A DNA stretch of 64,000 nt, from positions 1,364,001-1,428,000 of the forward strand of contig NZ_CP104382.1 of assembly GCF_030582395.1 (NCBI RefSeq), written 5' to 3'. Of this stretch, positions 52,015 through 61,069 are shown piece after piece. The translations under genes and the position numbers were made by a program. How positions within the stretch are numbered: the stretch's first letter is position 1; each line of letters begins with the position of its first letter. The stretch comes from Ralstonia pickettii (GTDB taxonomy: Bacteria; Pseudomonadota; Gammaproteobacteria; Burkholderiales; Burkholderiaceae). Below the pieces are notes generated by a model that saw only the letters and a list, made by a program, of their open reading frames with translations, searched no databases and was not told the origin of the DNA.

Positions 52015-53841
52015 ATGGAAGCCAAACCGCTCTACACCCTCGGCATCAACGCGGCGTATCACGACTCTTCCGCCACGCTGGTGCGTGACGGTGTGGTGAT
52101 TGCCGCCGCTGAAGACGAACGCTTCACCCACGTCAAGCACGGCAAGCGGCCCGTGCCGTTTTCCACCTGGCAGCTGCCGTATCACGCCATCGATTACTGC
52201 CTGGCCGAGGCCGGCATCGATCTGGCGCGCGTGGATCAGGTCGCCTATTCGCTCGACCCTGCGCTGCTGACAGATCTGCAGGCGCAGACCCATATCGCGC
52301 TGCCGCTGCAGCCTTCGGCGCAGTTGGACCTGCCGCCCGGCGCCGCACCGTGGGACCCGCTTTTTCTCTCTTATGTGCTGAACGCCCCGCGCCAGCTGGC
52401 CGACGGCGCACCGCATCATCTGCAGGCGCGCTTCGCCAACGTCACACACACCGGGCCGTTCCGCTGGTCGTTTGTCGAGCACCACCTGGCACACGAGGCC
52501 AGTGCGTTTCTGGCCGCACCATTCGACGACTGCGCCGTGCTCACCATGGATGGCCGGGGCGAGCGCGCCACCACGTCCTACGGCCTCTTCCGCAACGGCG
52601 AATACACGCGCCTGCAGCAGGTGGACCTGCCGCACTCGCTCGGCCTCCTCTATGAAGAGGTGACGGACTACCTCGGCTTTCTGCGCTCGTCCGACGAATA
52701 CAAGGTGATGGCGCTGGCCTCGTACGGAGAGCCACGCTATGTCGACGCATTTCACGAGATCGTGCGGGTCGAGACCGATGGCCGCTACACCGTGGCCCCC
52801 TTGCGGCTGGAAGAACGTTTCGGCCCGCGGCGCCAACGTGGCGGCCCGATGGAACCGCGCCACTTCGACATTGCCCGTTCGCTCCAGCAGGTGTTGGAAG
52901 AGACCGTGCTCACGATGAGCCAATGGCTGCATCAGGCCACCGGCGCCAGCAATCTGGCCATGGCCGGCGGCGTGGCACTCAACTGCGTGATGAACGCGCG
53001 CATACGCGACCGTGGCCCGTTCGAAAACGTATGGGTGCAACCTGCGGCCGGCGATGCCGGCACGTCGCTCGGTGCGGCGTTGTGGACGGATTACCAGACA
53101 CGCGGCAACAAACAGCGTCTGTGGAAAATGGACCACGCCTATCTGGGCCCGTCGTATGCCGATGAAGAGATCGAGCAGTTCCTCGCGTGGTCCAAGCTGC
53201 CATTCGAGCGCCTGGACAACATTGCCGAACAGACCGCCGAGCTGCTGGCCCAAGGGCAGGTGATCGGTTGGTTCCAGGGGCGCATGGAGTTCGGGCCGCG
53301 CGCGTTGGGTGCACGGTCCATCCTCGCCTCCCCCATCCCCGCCGACATGCAGGCGCGGCTAAACGAGATCAAGGATCGCGAGGACTTCCGCCCCGTCGCT
53401 CCGGTGGTGATGGAAGAGCGCGCGGCCGACTGGTTTATCGGTGCGCAAACCGCGCCGTTCATGCTGTTCATCTTCGACGTGCGCGAAGAACGGGCCACGC
53501 AGATCCCGGCTGTGCGCCACGTCGACGGCACAGCACGCGTGCAGACCGTCAACCGGCGCCAGCATCCGCTGTACTACGACCTGCTGGCCGCGTTCGAGCG
53601 GCGTACCGGCGTGCCGATCCTGGTCAACACGTCGTTCAATACGCGCGGCGAGCCCATGGTGTGCAGCCCGCGCGATGCGGTGGAGTCGTTCTGGACATCG
53701 CCGCTCGATGCGCTGGTGATCGGGCCTTTTCTGCTGCGTAAGTCGGCCGCGCACGCGGACCCAACGCAAACAGAGGAAGACGGCGCCATACGCAATGTCG
53801 ACGGGCTGCGGCGCGTTCCTGGCCTGGCGGGGGTCGCATGA
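52015..53841 (+). CDS. Carbamoyltransferase, NodU/CmcH family
   Basis: A 608-aa two-domain enzyme of usual length. The N-terminal Kae1-like domain has INAAYHDSSATLVRDG, VEHHLAHEASAF, VLTMDGRGERATT and AMAGGVALNCVMNARI. The C-terminal domain has GWFQGRMEFGPRALGARSILA and ILVNTSFNTRGEPMV. It transfers a carbamoyl group from carbamoyl phosphate via ATP to a hydroxyl on a sugar or antibiotic. The sugar context here predicts an O-carbamoylated glycan. It starts 54 nt after GT9 and overlaps the next GT2 by 4 nt. Confidence 0.92.
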   Translation: MEAKPLYTLGINAAYHDSSATLVRDGVVIAAAEDERFTHVKHGKRPVPFSTWQLPYHAIDYCLAEAGIDLARVDQVAYSLDPALLTDLQAQTHIALPLQPSAQLDLPPGAAPWDPLFLSYVLNAPRQLADGAPHHLQARFANVTHTGPFRWSFVEHHLAHEASAFLAAPFDDCAVLTMDGRGERATTSYGLFRNGEYTRLQQVDLPHSLGLLYEEVTDYLGFLRSSDEYKVMALASYGEPRYVDAFHEIVRVETDGRYTVAPLRLEERFGPRRQRGGPMEPRHFDIARSLQQVLEETVLTMSQWLHQATGASNLAMAGGVALNCVMNARIRDRGPFENVWVQPAAGDAGTSLGAALWTDYQTRGNKQRLWKMDHAYLGPSYADEEIEQFLAWSKLPFERLDNIAEQTAELLAQGQVIGWFQGRMEFGPRALGARSILASPIPADMQARLNEIKDREDFRPVAPVVMEERAADWFIGAQTAPFMLFIFDVREERATQIPAVRHVDGTARVQTVNRRQHPLYYDLLAAFERRTGVPILVNTSFNTRGEPMVCSPRDAVESFWTSPLDALVIGPFLLRKSAAHADPTQTEEDGAIRNVDGLRRVPGLAGVA

Positions 53842-54890
53842 ACCAGCCCATGCCGTTTGACGTGTCGTCGCTGACCGCCGTGCATGGCGCCCCTGCCATG
53901 TCCGTCGTGATTGCGACATGGCGACGGCCGCAGATGCTGCAACGCTGCCTGGACGGCTTGCTGGCACAGACATTTGACGCGCACCGGCTGGAACTGGTCG
54001 TCGCCGACGACGGCCCGGACGACGCCACCCGCGCCGTCGTGGAGAGCTTTGCCGCAGCCGCCCCCGGCTGGCGCGTGCAGTACGTGCCCGTGCGCGAAAC
54101 GCAGGGCCCCGCCGCTGCACGCAACCGCGGCTGGCGCGCCGCCACGGGCGACATCATCGCCTTCACCGACGACGACACCATCCCTGCGCCGACGTGGCTG
54201 GCGGAGGGCTGGCGCGTCATGACTACCGCCGAGGGCGCTGCCGGTGCTGAGAACGGCGGGCCGCCCGATGCCGCCACGGGCGCTGTCCGCATGCCGCTGC
54301 CCGAGCGTCCGACGGACTATGAGCGCGACGCCAGCGGCCTCACCCGCGCCGAATTCGTCACCGCCAATTGCTTCGTGCGGCGCGCGATGCTGGAGCGCGT
54401 CAGCGGCTTTGACGAGCGCTTCCGGCTGGCATGGCGGGAAGACTCCGATCTGCAGTTCCGCATCCTCGATGCGGGCGGGCGCATCGTGCAGGCGCCCCGT
54501 GCATTGATGCATCACCCCGTGCGGCCCGCACCGTGGGGCGTGAGCATGTCGCAGCAGCGCAAGGTGTTTTACGACGCCCTGCTCTACAAGAAGCACCCGC
54601 AACGCTACCGCACGCGTATCCGGCCGGTGCCGCCGTGGCATTACTACGGTGTTGGCGCCGCGGTGGTGGTTGCGCTGGCCGGATTGGCCGCGCAGTTGCC
54701 CTGGGTGGCTGCTGCGGCCGCCGTGGTCTGGCTGGCACTCACGCTGCGCTTTACCGCCATGCGCCTGCAGGGCACCGCCCACACGGTGCGGCATGTGCTG
54801 GAAATGTTTTGGACATCCATCGCCATCCCGCCACTGGCGCTGTACTGGCGCATGCGCGGCGCTTGGCATTTCAGGGTCTGGTTCCTATGA
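53838..54890 (+). CDS. Glycosyltransferase, GT2 family, membrane-anchored
   Basis: A 350-aa protein with an N-terminal GT-A domain (SVVIATWRRPQMLQRCLDGLL, then VVADDGPDDATR, and the metal triad DDD in FTDDDTIPAP). A C-terminal hydrophobic region (~residues 270-330, GVGAAVVVALAGLAAQLPWVA) anchors it in the membrane. The acceptor is unknown. It is in the middle of the overlapping operon. Confidence 0.88.
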   Translation: MNQPMPFDVSSLTAVHGAPAMSVVIATWRRPQMLQRCLDGLLAQTFDAHRLELVVADDGPDDATRAVVESFAAAAPGWRVQYVPVRETQGPAAARNRGWRAATGDIIAFTDDDTIPAPTWLAEGWRVMTTAEGAAGAENGGPPDAATGAVRMPLPERPTDYERDASGLTRAEFVTANCFVRRAMLERVSGFDERFRLAWREDSDLQFRILDAGGRIVQAPRALMHHPVRPAPWGVSMSQQRKVFYDALLYKKHPQRYRTRIRPVPPWHYYGVGAAVVVALAGLAAQLPWVAAAAAVVWLALTLRFTAMRLQGTAHTVRHVLEMFWTSIAIPPLALYWRMRGAWHFRVWFL

Positions 54891-56032
54891 CGCCCGCTGC
54901 CGACCTCTTGCGCGGCGCACGCCGCATCGCCGTATTTCGCGCCTTGCAACTGGGCGACATGCTGTGCGCAGTGCCTGCCCTGCACGCATTGCGGGCCGCT
55001 GCGCCACAGGCGCACATCACGCTCGTGGGGCTGCCATGGGCGCGGCAGTTCCAAGCGCGCTATGCCGATCTGCTCGACGACTTTGTCGCGTTCCCGGGCG
55101 GCGAGGGATTCCCGGAAGCCGGCCCTGCCGATGCGGATGCTACGCATGCGTTCTATGCGGGGATGCGGTCCCGCTGCCTGGATGTTGCCATCCAGCTGCA
55201 CGGGAGCGGGCCGCAATCGACGGAAGTGGTCCGGCAGTTTGGTGCGCACCATGTGTTCGGATTTCAGCCCAACGGCGTCATCCCGCGGCAGGCCAATACA
55301 GCGCTGCTGCCGTGGCCGACGCAGTTGCCCGAGGCGCAACGGCTGCTGGCCCTGCTGGTCCACCTGGGGGCGCCGGCGGTGCGGGCCACGCCGGATTTTC
55401 CGCTCGCGCGTGACGACTATGCCGAAGCGCTTGCCCTGCTGCGTCACCACGCGCTGGACCGCGACCGCCTCGTCTGCCTGCACCCCGGTGCCCGCATGCC
55501 CACGCGGCGCTGGTGGCCGGAGCGCTTTGCGGCCGTGGCGGACACGCTCATCGTCAGCGGCTTTCACGTGGTGATCACGGGGGCACCGTCGGAGGCGGCC
55601 CTCGTTGAGGAGGTCCGCAGCCACATGCGCCAGCGTGCGGCTTCGGTGGTGGGGCAAACCTCGCTCGGCGGGCTGGCGGCGCTGCTGCGCCTGGCACGTC
55701 TGCTGGTGTGCAACGACACCGGCGTGTCGCACGTGGCGGCGGCGGTGCGTGCGCCCAGCCTGGTCGTTGCCTGCGGCAGCGACGTGGAACGCTGGGCGCC
55801 GGCCGACCGCACGTTGCACCGCGTGCTGGCCGCGCACCCGCCATGCCGGCCCTGCATGCATTGGACGTGCCCCACGGGGCACGAATGCGCGCGCGACGTG
55901 ACGGTGCATGAAGTGCTCGACGCCGCGTATGCCGCGCTCTTCGACCCCGACGTGCACCTGCGTGCATCGCACGCGTCGCAGCCGGCAGACGCACAAGCCG
56001 CATCCCGCCCGATCGAGAACCCGACCACATGA
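54887..56032 (+). CDS. Glycosyltransferase family 9, second copy
   Basis: A 381-aa GT9 protein. RRIAVFRALQLGDMLCAVPALHAL at the N-terminus and LLVCNDTGVSHVAAAVRAPSLVV with LHPGARMPTRRWWPERFA define the family. It differs clearly from the first GT9 (no long identical stretch), so the two probably form different linkages. It also keeps a Cys/His cluster near the end (CRPCMHWTCPTGHEC). ATGA overlaps on both sides. Confidence 0.88.
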   Translation: MTPAADLLRGARRIAVFRALQLGDMLCAVPALHALRAAAPQAHITLVGLPWARQFQARYADLLDDFVAFPGGEGFPEAGPADADATHAFYAGMRSRCLDVAIQLHGSGPQSTEVVRQFGAHHVFGFQPNGVIPRQANTALLPWPTQLPEAQRLLALLVHLGAPAVRATPDFPLARDDYAEALALLRHHALDRDRLVCLHPGARMPTRRWWPERFAAVADTLIVSGFHVVITGAPSEAALVEEVRSHMRQRAASVVGQTSLGGLAALLRLARLLVCNDTGVSHVAAAVRAPSLVVACGSDVERWAPADRTLHRVLAAHPPCRPCMHWTCPTGHECARDVTVHEVLDAAYAALFDPDVHLRASHASQPADAQAASRPIENPTT

Positions 56033-57021
56033 ACCACCCCACGCGACAACGCCTGCGCATCCTGACCTGGCACGTGCACGGCAACTATCTGTACTACCTG
56101 TCGCAGGTGCCGCACGACTTCTATCTGGTGACGCGACCGCCCGATGCGTCGGGCCGCGTGCCGCCCGGTTATGCGGGCAAGGTCGGCGCGCTGCCCTGGG
56201 GCGACAACGTGCACGAAGTCCCGTTCGATGCCGTGGCGGGGCAGCATTTCGATGCCGTGCTGTATCAATCCCGCGCGCAGTGGGAAGACGATCGCCTGTC
56301 GGTGCTCAGCGCAGCACAGCGGACGCTGCCGACGATCTATCTCGAACACGATCCGCCGCAGGAACACCCCACCAATACGCGCCACTGGGTGCAAGACCCG
56401 AACGTGCTGCTGGTGCATGTGACGCCATTCAACGCGTTGATGTGGGACAGCGGCATCACGCCCGCACGCGTGATCGAGCACGGTGTGCACTTGCCCGCGC
56501 CGGCAACCTACGCCGGCGACCTGGAGCGCGGCATCGTGGTCGTGAATCATCTGCACAAGCGCGGGCGCCGGCTGGGTGCGGACGTGTTCCACTCGCTGCG
56601 TCAGCGCGTGCCGCTCGACCTGGTCGGCATGGGCGCGGAAGAGGCTGGGGGCATCGGTGAGGTGGGCAATCTCGCGCTGCCCGCCTTTTGTGCGCGCTAC
56701 CGATTCTTCTTCAATCCGATTCGCTACACCAGCCTGGGCCTGGCCGTGGTGGAAGCCATGACGATCGGCATGCCGATCGTCGGCTTGGCCACCACGGAGA
56801 TGAGCACGGTCATCCGCAACGGCCACAACGGCTATGTCGATACCAACCTCGATGCGTTGGCCGGCGTCATGCAGACGCTGCTGCGCGACCCGACGCTGGC
56901 CCGCGACTGGGGCGACGCCGCACGCGAGACGGCGCGTACGCGTTTCGGCATCGACCGCTTCGTCGCCGACTGGCTGGATGCGTTTGCCGCTGTCATGGAA
57001 AAGAGGAAGGAGGCGGCATGA
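56029..57021 (+). CDS. GT4-type glycosyltransferase, short form
   Basis: A 330-aa GT-B protein beginning [25 protein letters not shown]. It has the C-terminal donor site KHR-like region and [24 protein letters not shown]. The N-terminal half holds [19 protein letters not shown] short version compared with ~370 aa typical, but it looks complete. It overlaps its neighbours by 4 nt on both sides. Confidence 0.82.
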   Translation: MNHPTRQRLRILTWHVHGNYLYYLSQVPHDFYLVTRPPDASGRVPPGYAGKVGALPWGDNVHEVPFDAVAGQHFDAVLYQSRAQWEDDRLSVLSAAQRTLPTIYLEHDPPQEHPTNTRHWVQDPNVLLVHVTPFNALMWDSGITPARVIEHGVHLPAPATYAGDLERGIVVVNHLHKRGRRLGADVFHSLRQRVPLDLVGMGAEEAGGIGEVGNLALPAFCARYRFFFNPIRYTSLGLAVVEAMTIGMPIVGLATTEMSTVIRNGHNGYVDTNLDALAGVMQTLLRDPTLARDWGDAARETARTRFGIDRFVADWLDAFAAVMEKRKEAA

Positions 57022-58040
57022 GACACCACGGAGATGCACATCACCCCGGCCACCCGGAACCGCACCACCACTGGCGCGACCAGCGCCGCGTGCTGGTCAC
57101 GGGCGGTGCGGGCTTTCTTGGCTCGCATCTGTGCGACCGCCTGCTGCGCGACGGGCACGATGTGCTCTGCGTCGACAACTTCTACACCGGCACCAAGCGC
57201 AACATCGCGCATCTGCTGGGGCATCCGCGGTTCGAGGTGCTGCGCCACGACGTCACCTTCCCGCTGTATGTGGAGGTGGACGATATCTACAACCTGGCCT
57301 GCCCTGCCTCCCCCATCCATTACCAGCACGACCCCGTGCAGACCACCAAGACGAGCGTACACGGGGCGATCAACATGCTGGGGCTGGCCAAACGCGTGGG
57401 CGCGCGCATTCTGCAGGCGTCGACCAGCGAGGTCTATGGCGACCCGCAGGAACACCCGCAAACTGAGCGCTACTGGGGCAACGTGAACCCCATCGGCGTG
57501 CGCTCGTGCTACGACGAGGGCAAGCGTTGCGCCGAGACGCTGTTCATGGACTACCGCCGCCAGCATGGCCTGGACGTCAAGGTGGCGCGCATCTTCAACA
57601 CCTATGGCCCGCGCATGCACCCGAACGACGGGCGGGTGGTCTCCAACTTCATCATGCAGGCACTCGCCGGCGAGCCGATCACGCTCTACGGCGACGGCAG
57701 GCAAACGCGTGCCTTCTGCTACGCGGACGATTTGATCGATGCGCTGGTCCGCCTCATGAACACACCGGCGGAAGTTGCGGGGCCCGTTAACCTGGGCAAC
57801 CCGGTCGAGATGAGCATGCTCGACATTGCACGGCAGATCGTCTCGTGCACGCGTTCCAATTCGGAACTGGTGTTCCACCCGTTGCCGCAGGATGACCCCA
57901 CACAGCGCTGCCCCGATATCGCACTGGCGCGCGAGGTACTCGGCTGGGAGCCCCGCACCGCGTTGGAGGTGGGGCTGGCCCGCACGGTGGAGTACTTCCG
58001 GCAGCAGTTCTTCCTGGCCCCGATGCCCGCGCGGGCCTGA
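57018..58040 (+). CDS. UDP-xylose synthase-like NAD-dependent epimerase/decarboxylase
   Basis: A 340-aa extended SDR. The dinucleotide motif [19 protein letters not shown], the [11 protein letters not shown] stretch, [15 protein letters not shown], the catalytic Thr/Ser in STSEVYGDP, the Tyr/Lys in [12 protein letters not shown], and [22 protein letters not shown] match UDP-glucuronate decarboxylases (UXS) rather than epimerases. It makes UDP-xylose from UDP-glucuronate, suggesting a pentose in the product. The N-terminus is His-rich. It is the last gene of the operon, converging with the minus-strand GT2. Confidence 0.88.
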   Translation: MRHHGDAHHPGHPEPHHHWRDQRRVLVTGGAGFLGSHLCDRLLRDGHDVLCVDNFYTGTKRNIAHLLGHPRFEVLRHDVTFPLYVEVDDIYNLACPASPIHYQHDPVQTTKTSVHGAINMLGLAKRVGARILQASTSEVYGDPQEHPQTERYWGNVNPIGVRSCYDEGKRCAETLFMDYRRQHGLDVKVARIFNTYGPRMHPNDGRVVSNFIMQALAGEPITLYGDGRQTRAFCYADDLIDALVRLMNTPAEVAGPVNLGNPVEMSMLDIARQIVSCTRSNSELVFHPLPQDDPTQRCPDIALAREVLGWEPRTALEVGLARTVEYFRQQFFLAPMPARA

Positions 58041-58073
58041 CTCGGCCTTCGCGGGCGTTCTTCGTCAATCGGG

Positions 58074-58997
58074 CTAGCCGATCGACAGCGTGGGGATGGC
58101 GCGGCGGCGCTGCCGGTCTGCATCCATCTGCCGCCACAGCGCCACGGTGGTCGGCTGCACGGTATGCCGATGCAGCAGCGTGCCCGGCAGGCGTACCAGC
58201 GCGGCAGGCAAAGCTTCTGCAAGCACGCCCTGTTCGGCCATCGCCCGGATCGCGCGACCCGTCACCCGCCACGCGAGGTCGAGCGGCAACCGCAGCCAGG
58301 CGCTCAGCAACTCGTTGCGCGTCAGCAGGGCGCGCCGCTGCATCACATCGCGCACCGGCGAAGGGTTGTGGTGCGTGACCACCTCCCGGCAGTAGACGAT
58401 GCGCCAGCCGGCGTCGACCAGATCAAGCGCGAGCACGCTCTCTTCACCCCCGATAAAGAGGTCCCGCCGATACCCACCGGCCTCGGTGAACGCGCGCGCG
58501 CGAACCACGCACGCCCCTGCCATGAAACCGAGCAACGCGGGGCCCGGCAAACCTTCGGCGGGCAGTGTGCTGGTAGCCATGGGTTCACACGCGGTGTCGT
58601 CGCGCCGCGTCGGGCCGACCACGACATGTGCAGCCACCACGCCCACGGCCGGATACCGCTGCAGCACGTCTACTGCCCGTGCCACCGAGCCCGGCAGCCA
58701 CGCGGTGTCGTCATCGCAGAAGGCGACGTAAGGCGTATCGACGGTGGCCACGCCAAAGTTGCGGCCGGCTGCGCCGTAGTTGCGCGGCAACCGCACGAGC
58801 GTGACGTCTGGGAAGCGCGCGGCGACCTGGTCGGCAGTGCCGTCGGTAGAGCCGTTGTCGACTACCACGATGGGCCACGCTTCATCGAGCATGACAAGTT
58901 TGCCAAGCGTCTCCAGCACGGTGGCCGCCCGGTTATACGTCAGCACGACGATGGAGCACGGTGCCTGGGCCCTGAGGGCGTCATCCAGCGCTTGCAT
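58074..58997 (-). CDS. Glycosyltransferase, GT2 family
   Basis: A 307-aa GT-A enzyme: SIVVLTYNRAATVLETLGKL, VVDNGSTDGT and the metal motif FCDDDTAW. The acceptor-side stretch includes FIGGEESVLALDLVDAGWRIVY. It is the last gene of a minus-strand trio and its start overlaps the deacetylase by 17 nt. It may act on the same product as the convergent operon. Confidence 0.88.
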   Translation of the reverse strand: MQALDDALRAQAPCSIVVLTYNRAATVLETLGKLVMLDEAWPIVVVDNGSTDGTADQVAARFPDVTLVRLPRNYGAAGRNFGVATVDTPYVAFCDDDTAWLPGSVARAVDVLQRYPAVGVVAAHVVVGPTRRDDTACEPMATSTLPAEGLPGPALLGFMAGACVVRARAFTEAGGYRRDLFIGGEESVLALDLVDAGWRIVYCREVVTHHNPSPVRDVMQRRALLTRNELLSAWLRLPLDLAWRVTGRAIRAMAEQGVLAEALPAALVRLPGTLLHRHTVQPTTVALWRQMDADRQRRRAIPTLSIG

Positions 58998-59703
58998 GAT
59001 CGGTTTCTCCTTCCTTGGGTTCCAGCAGCCAGAAGCGCTCGGGCAGGTGCAGGTCGTCCACGCCGCCGGGGCCGAAGGCGCGCAACTGGCTCGCATAACG
59101 CGCGACGGCGCGGCGCTTCTGTCGGCCGTCCACGGCCGTGACGGGCGACACCGGTGTCGCAACAATGCCGCGGCCTGCCAGCGCAACGATGCGCTCCTGC
59201 ACCGCACCGCGCCCGCGCCGGTACAGCGCGTCTTCATAGCCGATCCAGAGGCGCTTCGGCAGCTTGCGCAACAGCATCAGGGCCGCGTCATGCACGAGCA
59301 CGTGGTCACTGTGGAAGAGCCCCAGCGGCACGAACACCGCATCCGCCACCTGTCTTTCCACCAGCCTGTGCAGCGCGCGCTCCAGCTCCGCCGCACTGGG
59401 CGTCTGCCCGTACTGGCTGTCGCAGAAGGCGAGATGCTGAACCGTGGCGCTCACTTGTGCATGCGCTTGAGCGTCCTCCAGCCGACGCGCGGCCACCGCT
59501 TCGGTGGAATCGGCAAAGCCCGCGTCACGGTCCCATATCGTTGAGACGGGTGTCGTTGGCGCGCCGCCAAACACCGTGACCGTGCGGCTGCCGTGATGCG
59601 CAGCCAGCAAGCCGCCGCACGAAAAGATCGCATCGTCAAAGTGCGGCGAGATCACCAGCACCGGCCCAAGGCTGGCGACGCGATCGTGCAGTTCCCGGGT
59701 CAT
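58981..59703 (-). CDS. PIG-L/LmbE-family deacetylase
   Basis: A 240-aa zinc-dependent deacetylase. The zinc/catalytic motif LVISPHFDDAIFSCGG has His-x-x-Asp-Asp, and the third ligand is in FHSDHVLVHD. Members remove N-acetyl groups from GlcNAc-type sugars. It overlaps the zinc dehydrogenase stop by 4 nt and the GT2 start by 17 nt. Together with the glycosyltransferases it predicts a de-N-acetylated sugar. Confidence 0.9.
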   Translation of the reverse strand: MTRELHDRVASLGPVLVISPHFDDAIFSCGGLLAAHHGSRTVTVFGGAPTTPVSTIWDRDAGFADSTEAVAARRLEDAQAHAQVSATVQHLAFCDSQYGQTPSAAELERALHRLVERQVADAVFVPLGLFHSDHVLVHDAALMLLRKLPKRLWIGYEDALYRRGRGAVQERIVALAGRGIVATPVSPVTAVDGRQKRRAVARYASQLRAFGPGGVDDLHLPERFWLLEPKEGETDHASAG

Positions 59704-60971
59704 GCCCGAGAGGCGCTTGGCGTGCGAGCGCCGTCAGAGGCTTGCGGGTCGAGCTTGACTTTTATCCAGCCCGGCTCGCGCGAGTCGAAGGCGCGGTAGG
59801 CGTCGAGCGCCGCTGCCATTGGCTCGCGCACCGACAGCACGGTCGCCGGATCGATGGCACCCGTGCGCACCAGTTCCACCAGCTTGGGCAGATAGCGCCG
59901 GTGGTTGCAATTGCCCATGCGGACGGTGAGGTTCTTGTTCATCGCCATGCCGATGGGGAACGTCGTGTCGTTGGGCGGATACACACCGATGATCGACAGC
60001 GTGCCGGCCTTGGCCAAGCCTTCGACGGCCCAGCGCAGCGCTTGCGACGGCGCATCGCCGGCTTGCCACGGTGCGTTCTCGTTGGTATCGGAAACGGCAC
60101 CCGTGCCGCGCGCTTGCGGCGCCGTGGCTTTGCGCTCGGCGGCAAACGCCTCGGCAGTCTTGTCGTCGGGGCGTGCGGGGCCGTGGTCGGCATGCTGGGC
60201 GTCCACGCCCACGGCATCGATCGCGCAATCCACACCAATGCCACCGGTGAGCCGGCGCAACGCCTGCACAGGGTCCTCGCGCTCGAAATCGATCACCTCG
60301 GCGCCTTGGGCACGCGCCATGTCCAGCCGGTCCGGCAGATGGTCCACCGCAAAGATGCGCCCCGCGCCCATCAGCTTGGCCGAGGCAATTACGAACTGCC
60401 CGACCGGCCCCGCGCCGAACACAGCAACGGTATGGCCCGGTTTGATGTTGGCGAGATCAGCGCCGAAGTAGCCGGTAGGAAAGATGTCCGACAGCAGAAT
60501 GGCTTGATCGTCCGACACCTCATCGGGCAGCTTGACGAGGTTGACATGCGCAAACGGTACGCGCGCCTTCTCCGCCTGCAGGCCGTCAAACCCGCCGGCC
60601 TCTTCCGGGCCGCCGTAGAACGACGTACCGGCGAGGTGCCCATGCGGGTTCGCCACATCACATTGCGCCGTGTAACCGGCACGGCAATATGCGCACGCGC
60701 CGCACGCGATGGTGGACGGAATCACCACCCGATCGCCGATCGACAGATTGCGCACGTCGTCGCCCAGTGCTTCCACCACGCCCACCCCCTCGTGGCCGAG
60801 GATGCGCCCCTCCTTCACATCGGCCATGGTGCCGCGCACGAAGTGCAGATCCGTCCCGCAGATGGCGCTGGCCGTCAGGCGCACGATGGCGTCGGTCGGC
60901 TCGCGCAGTGTCGGCTCGGGCACGTCTTCCAGACGGATGTCGCCGATGCCGTGAAATACAACAGCTTTCAT
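59700..60971 (-). CDS. Zinc-dependent alcohol dehydrogenase, FdhA-like
   Basis: A 423-aa medium-chain dehydrogenase close to glutathione-independent formaldehyde dehydrogenase. Catalytic zinc Cys in AICGTDLHF, GHEGVGVV with the second ligand, four structural-zinc Cys in CGACAYCRAGYTAQC, and the NAD motif AVFGAGPVGQFVI. An insert at residues ~245-300 (with GTGAVSDTNENAPWQAG) is typical of that subgroup. The ATG at 60971 fits the family. It leads the minus-strand trio; aldehyde detoxification or a step of the glycan pathway are both possible. Confidence 0.9.
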   Translation of the reverse strand: MKAVVFHGIGDIRLEDVPEPTLREPTDAIVRLTASAICGTDLHFVRGTMADVKEGRILGHEGVGVVEALGDDVRNLSIGDRVVIPSTIACGACAYCRAGYTAQCDVANPHGHLAGTSFYGGPEEAGGFDGLQAEKARVPFAHVNLVKLPDEVSDDQAILLSDIFPTGYFGADLANIKPGHTVAVFGAGPVGQFVIASAKLMGAGRIFAVDHLPDRLDMARAQGAEVIDFEREDPVQALRRLTGGIGVDCAIDAVGVDAQHADHGPARPDDKTAEAFAAERKATAPQARGTGAVSDTNENAPWQAGDAPSQALRWAVEGLAKAGTLSIIGVYPPNDTTFPIGMAMNKNLTVRMGNCNHRRYLPKLVELVRTGAIDPATVLSVREPMAAALDAYRAFDSREPGWIKVKLDPQASDGARTPSASRA

Positions 60972-60998
60972 GTTTGACCCCTGGTTGGTGAACAGGAC

Positions 60999-61017
60999 AC
61001 CGCGCGCGCTGCGCGGT
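60999..61017. repeat. Short hairpin between transporter and dehydrogenase genes
   Basis: ACCGCGC and GCGCGGT pair around a 5-nt loop in the 98-nt gap between the Nramp-like stop and the dehydrogenase start. No T-run on the minus strand. Confidence 0.35.
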
Positions 61018-61069
61018 TTCGCCCAAGACACGCAACCCAGGTGCCTGCGCCGCGACCGACTCCCTTTTT

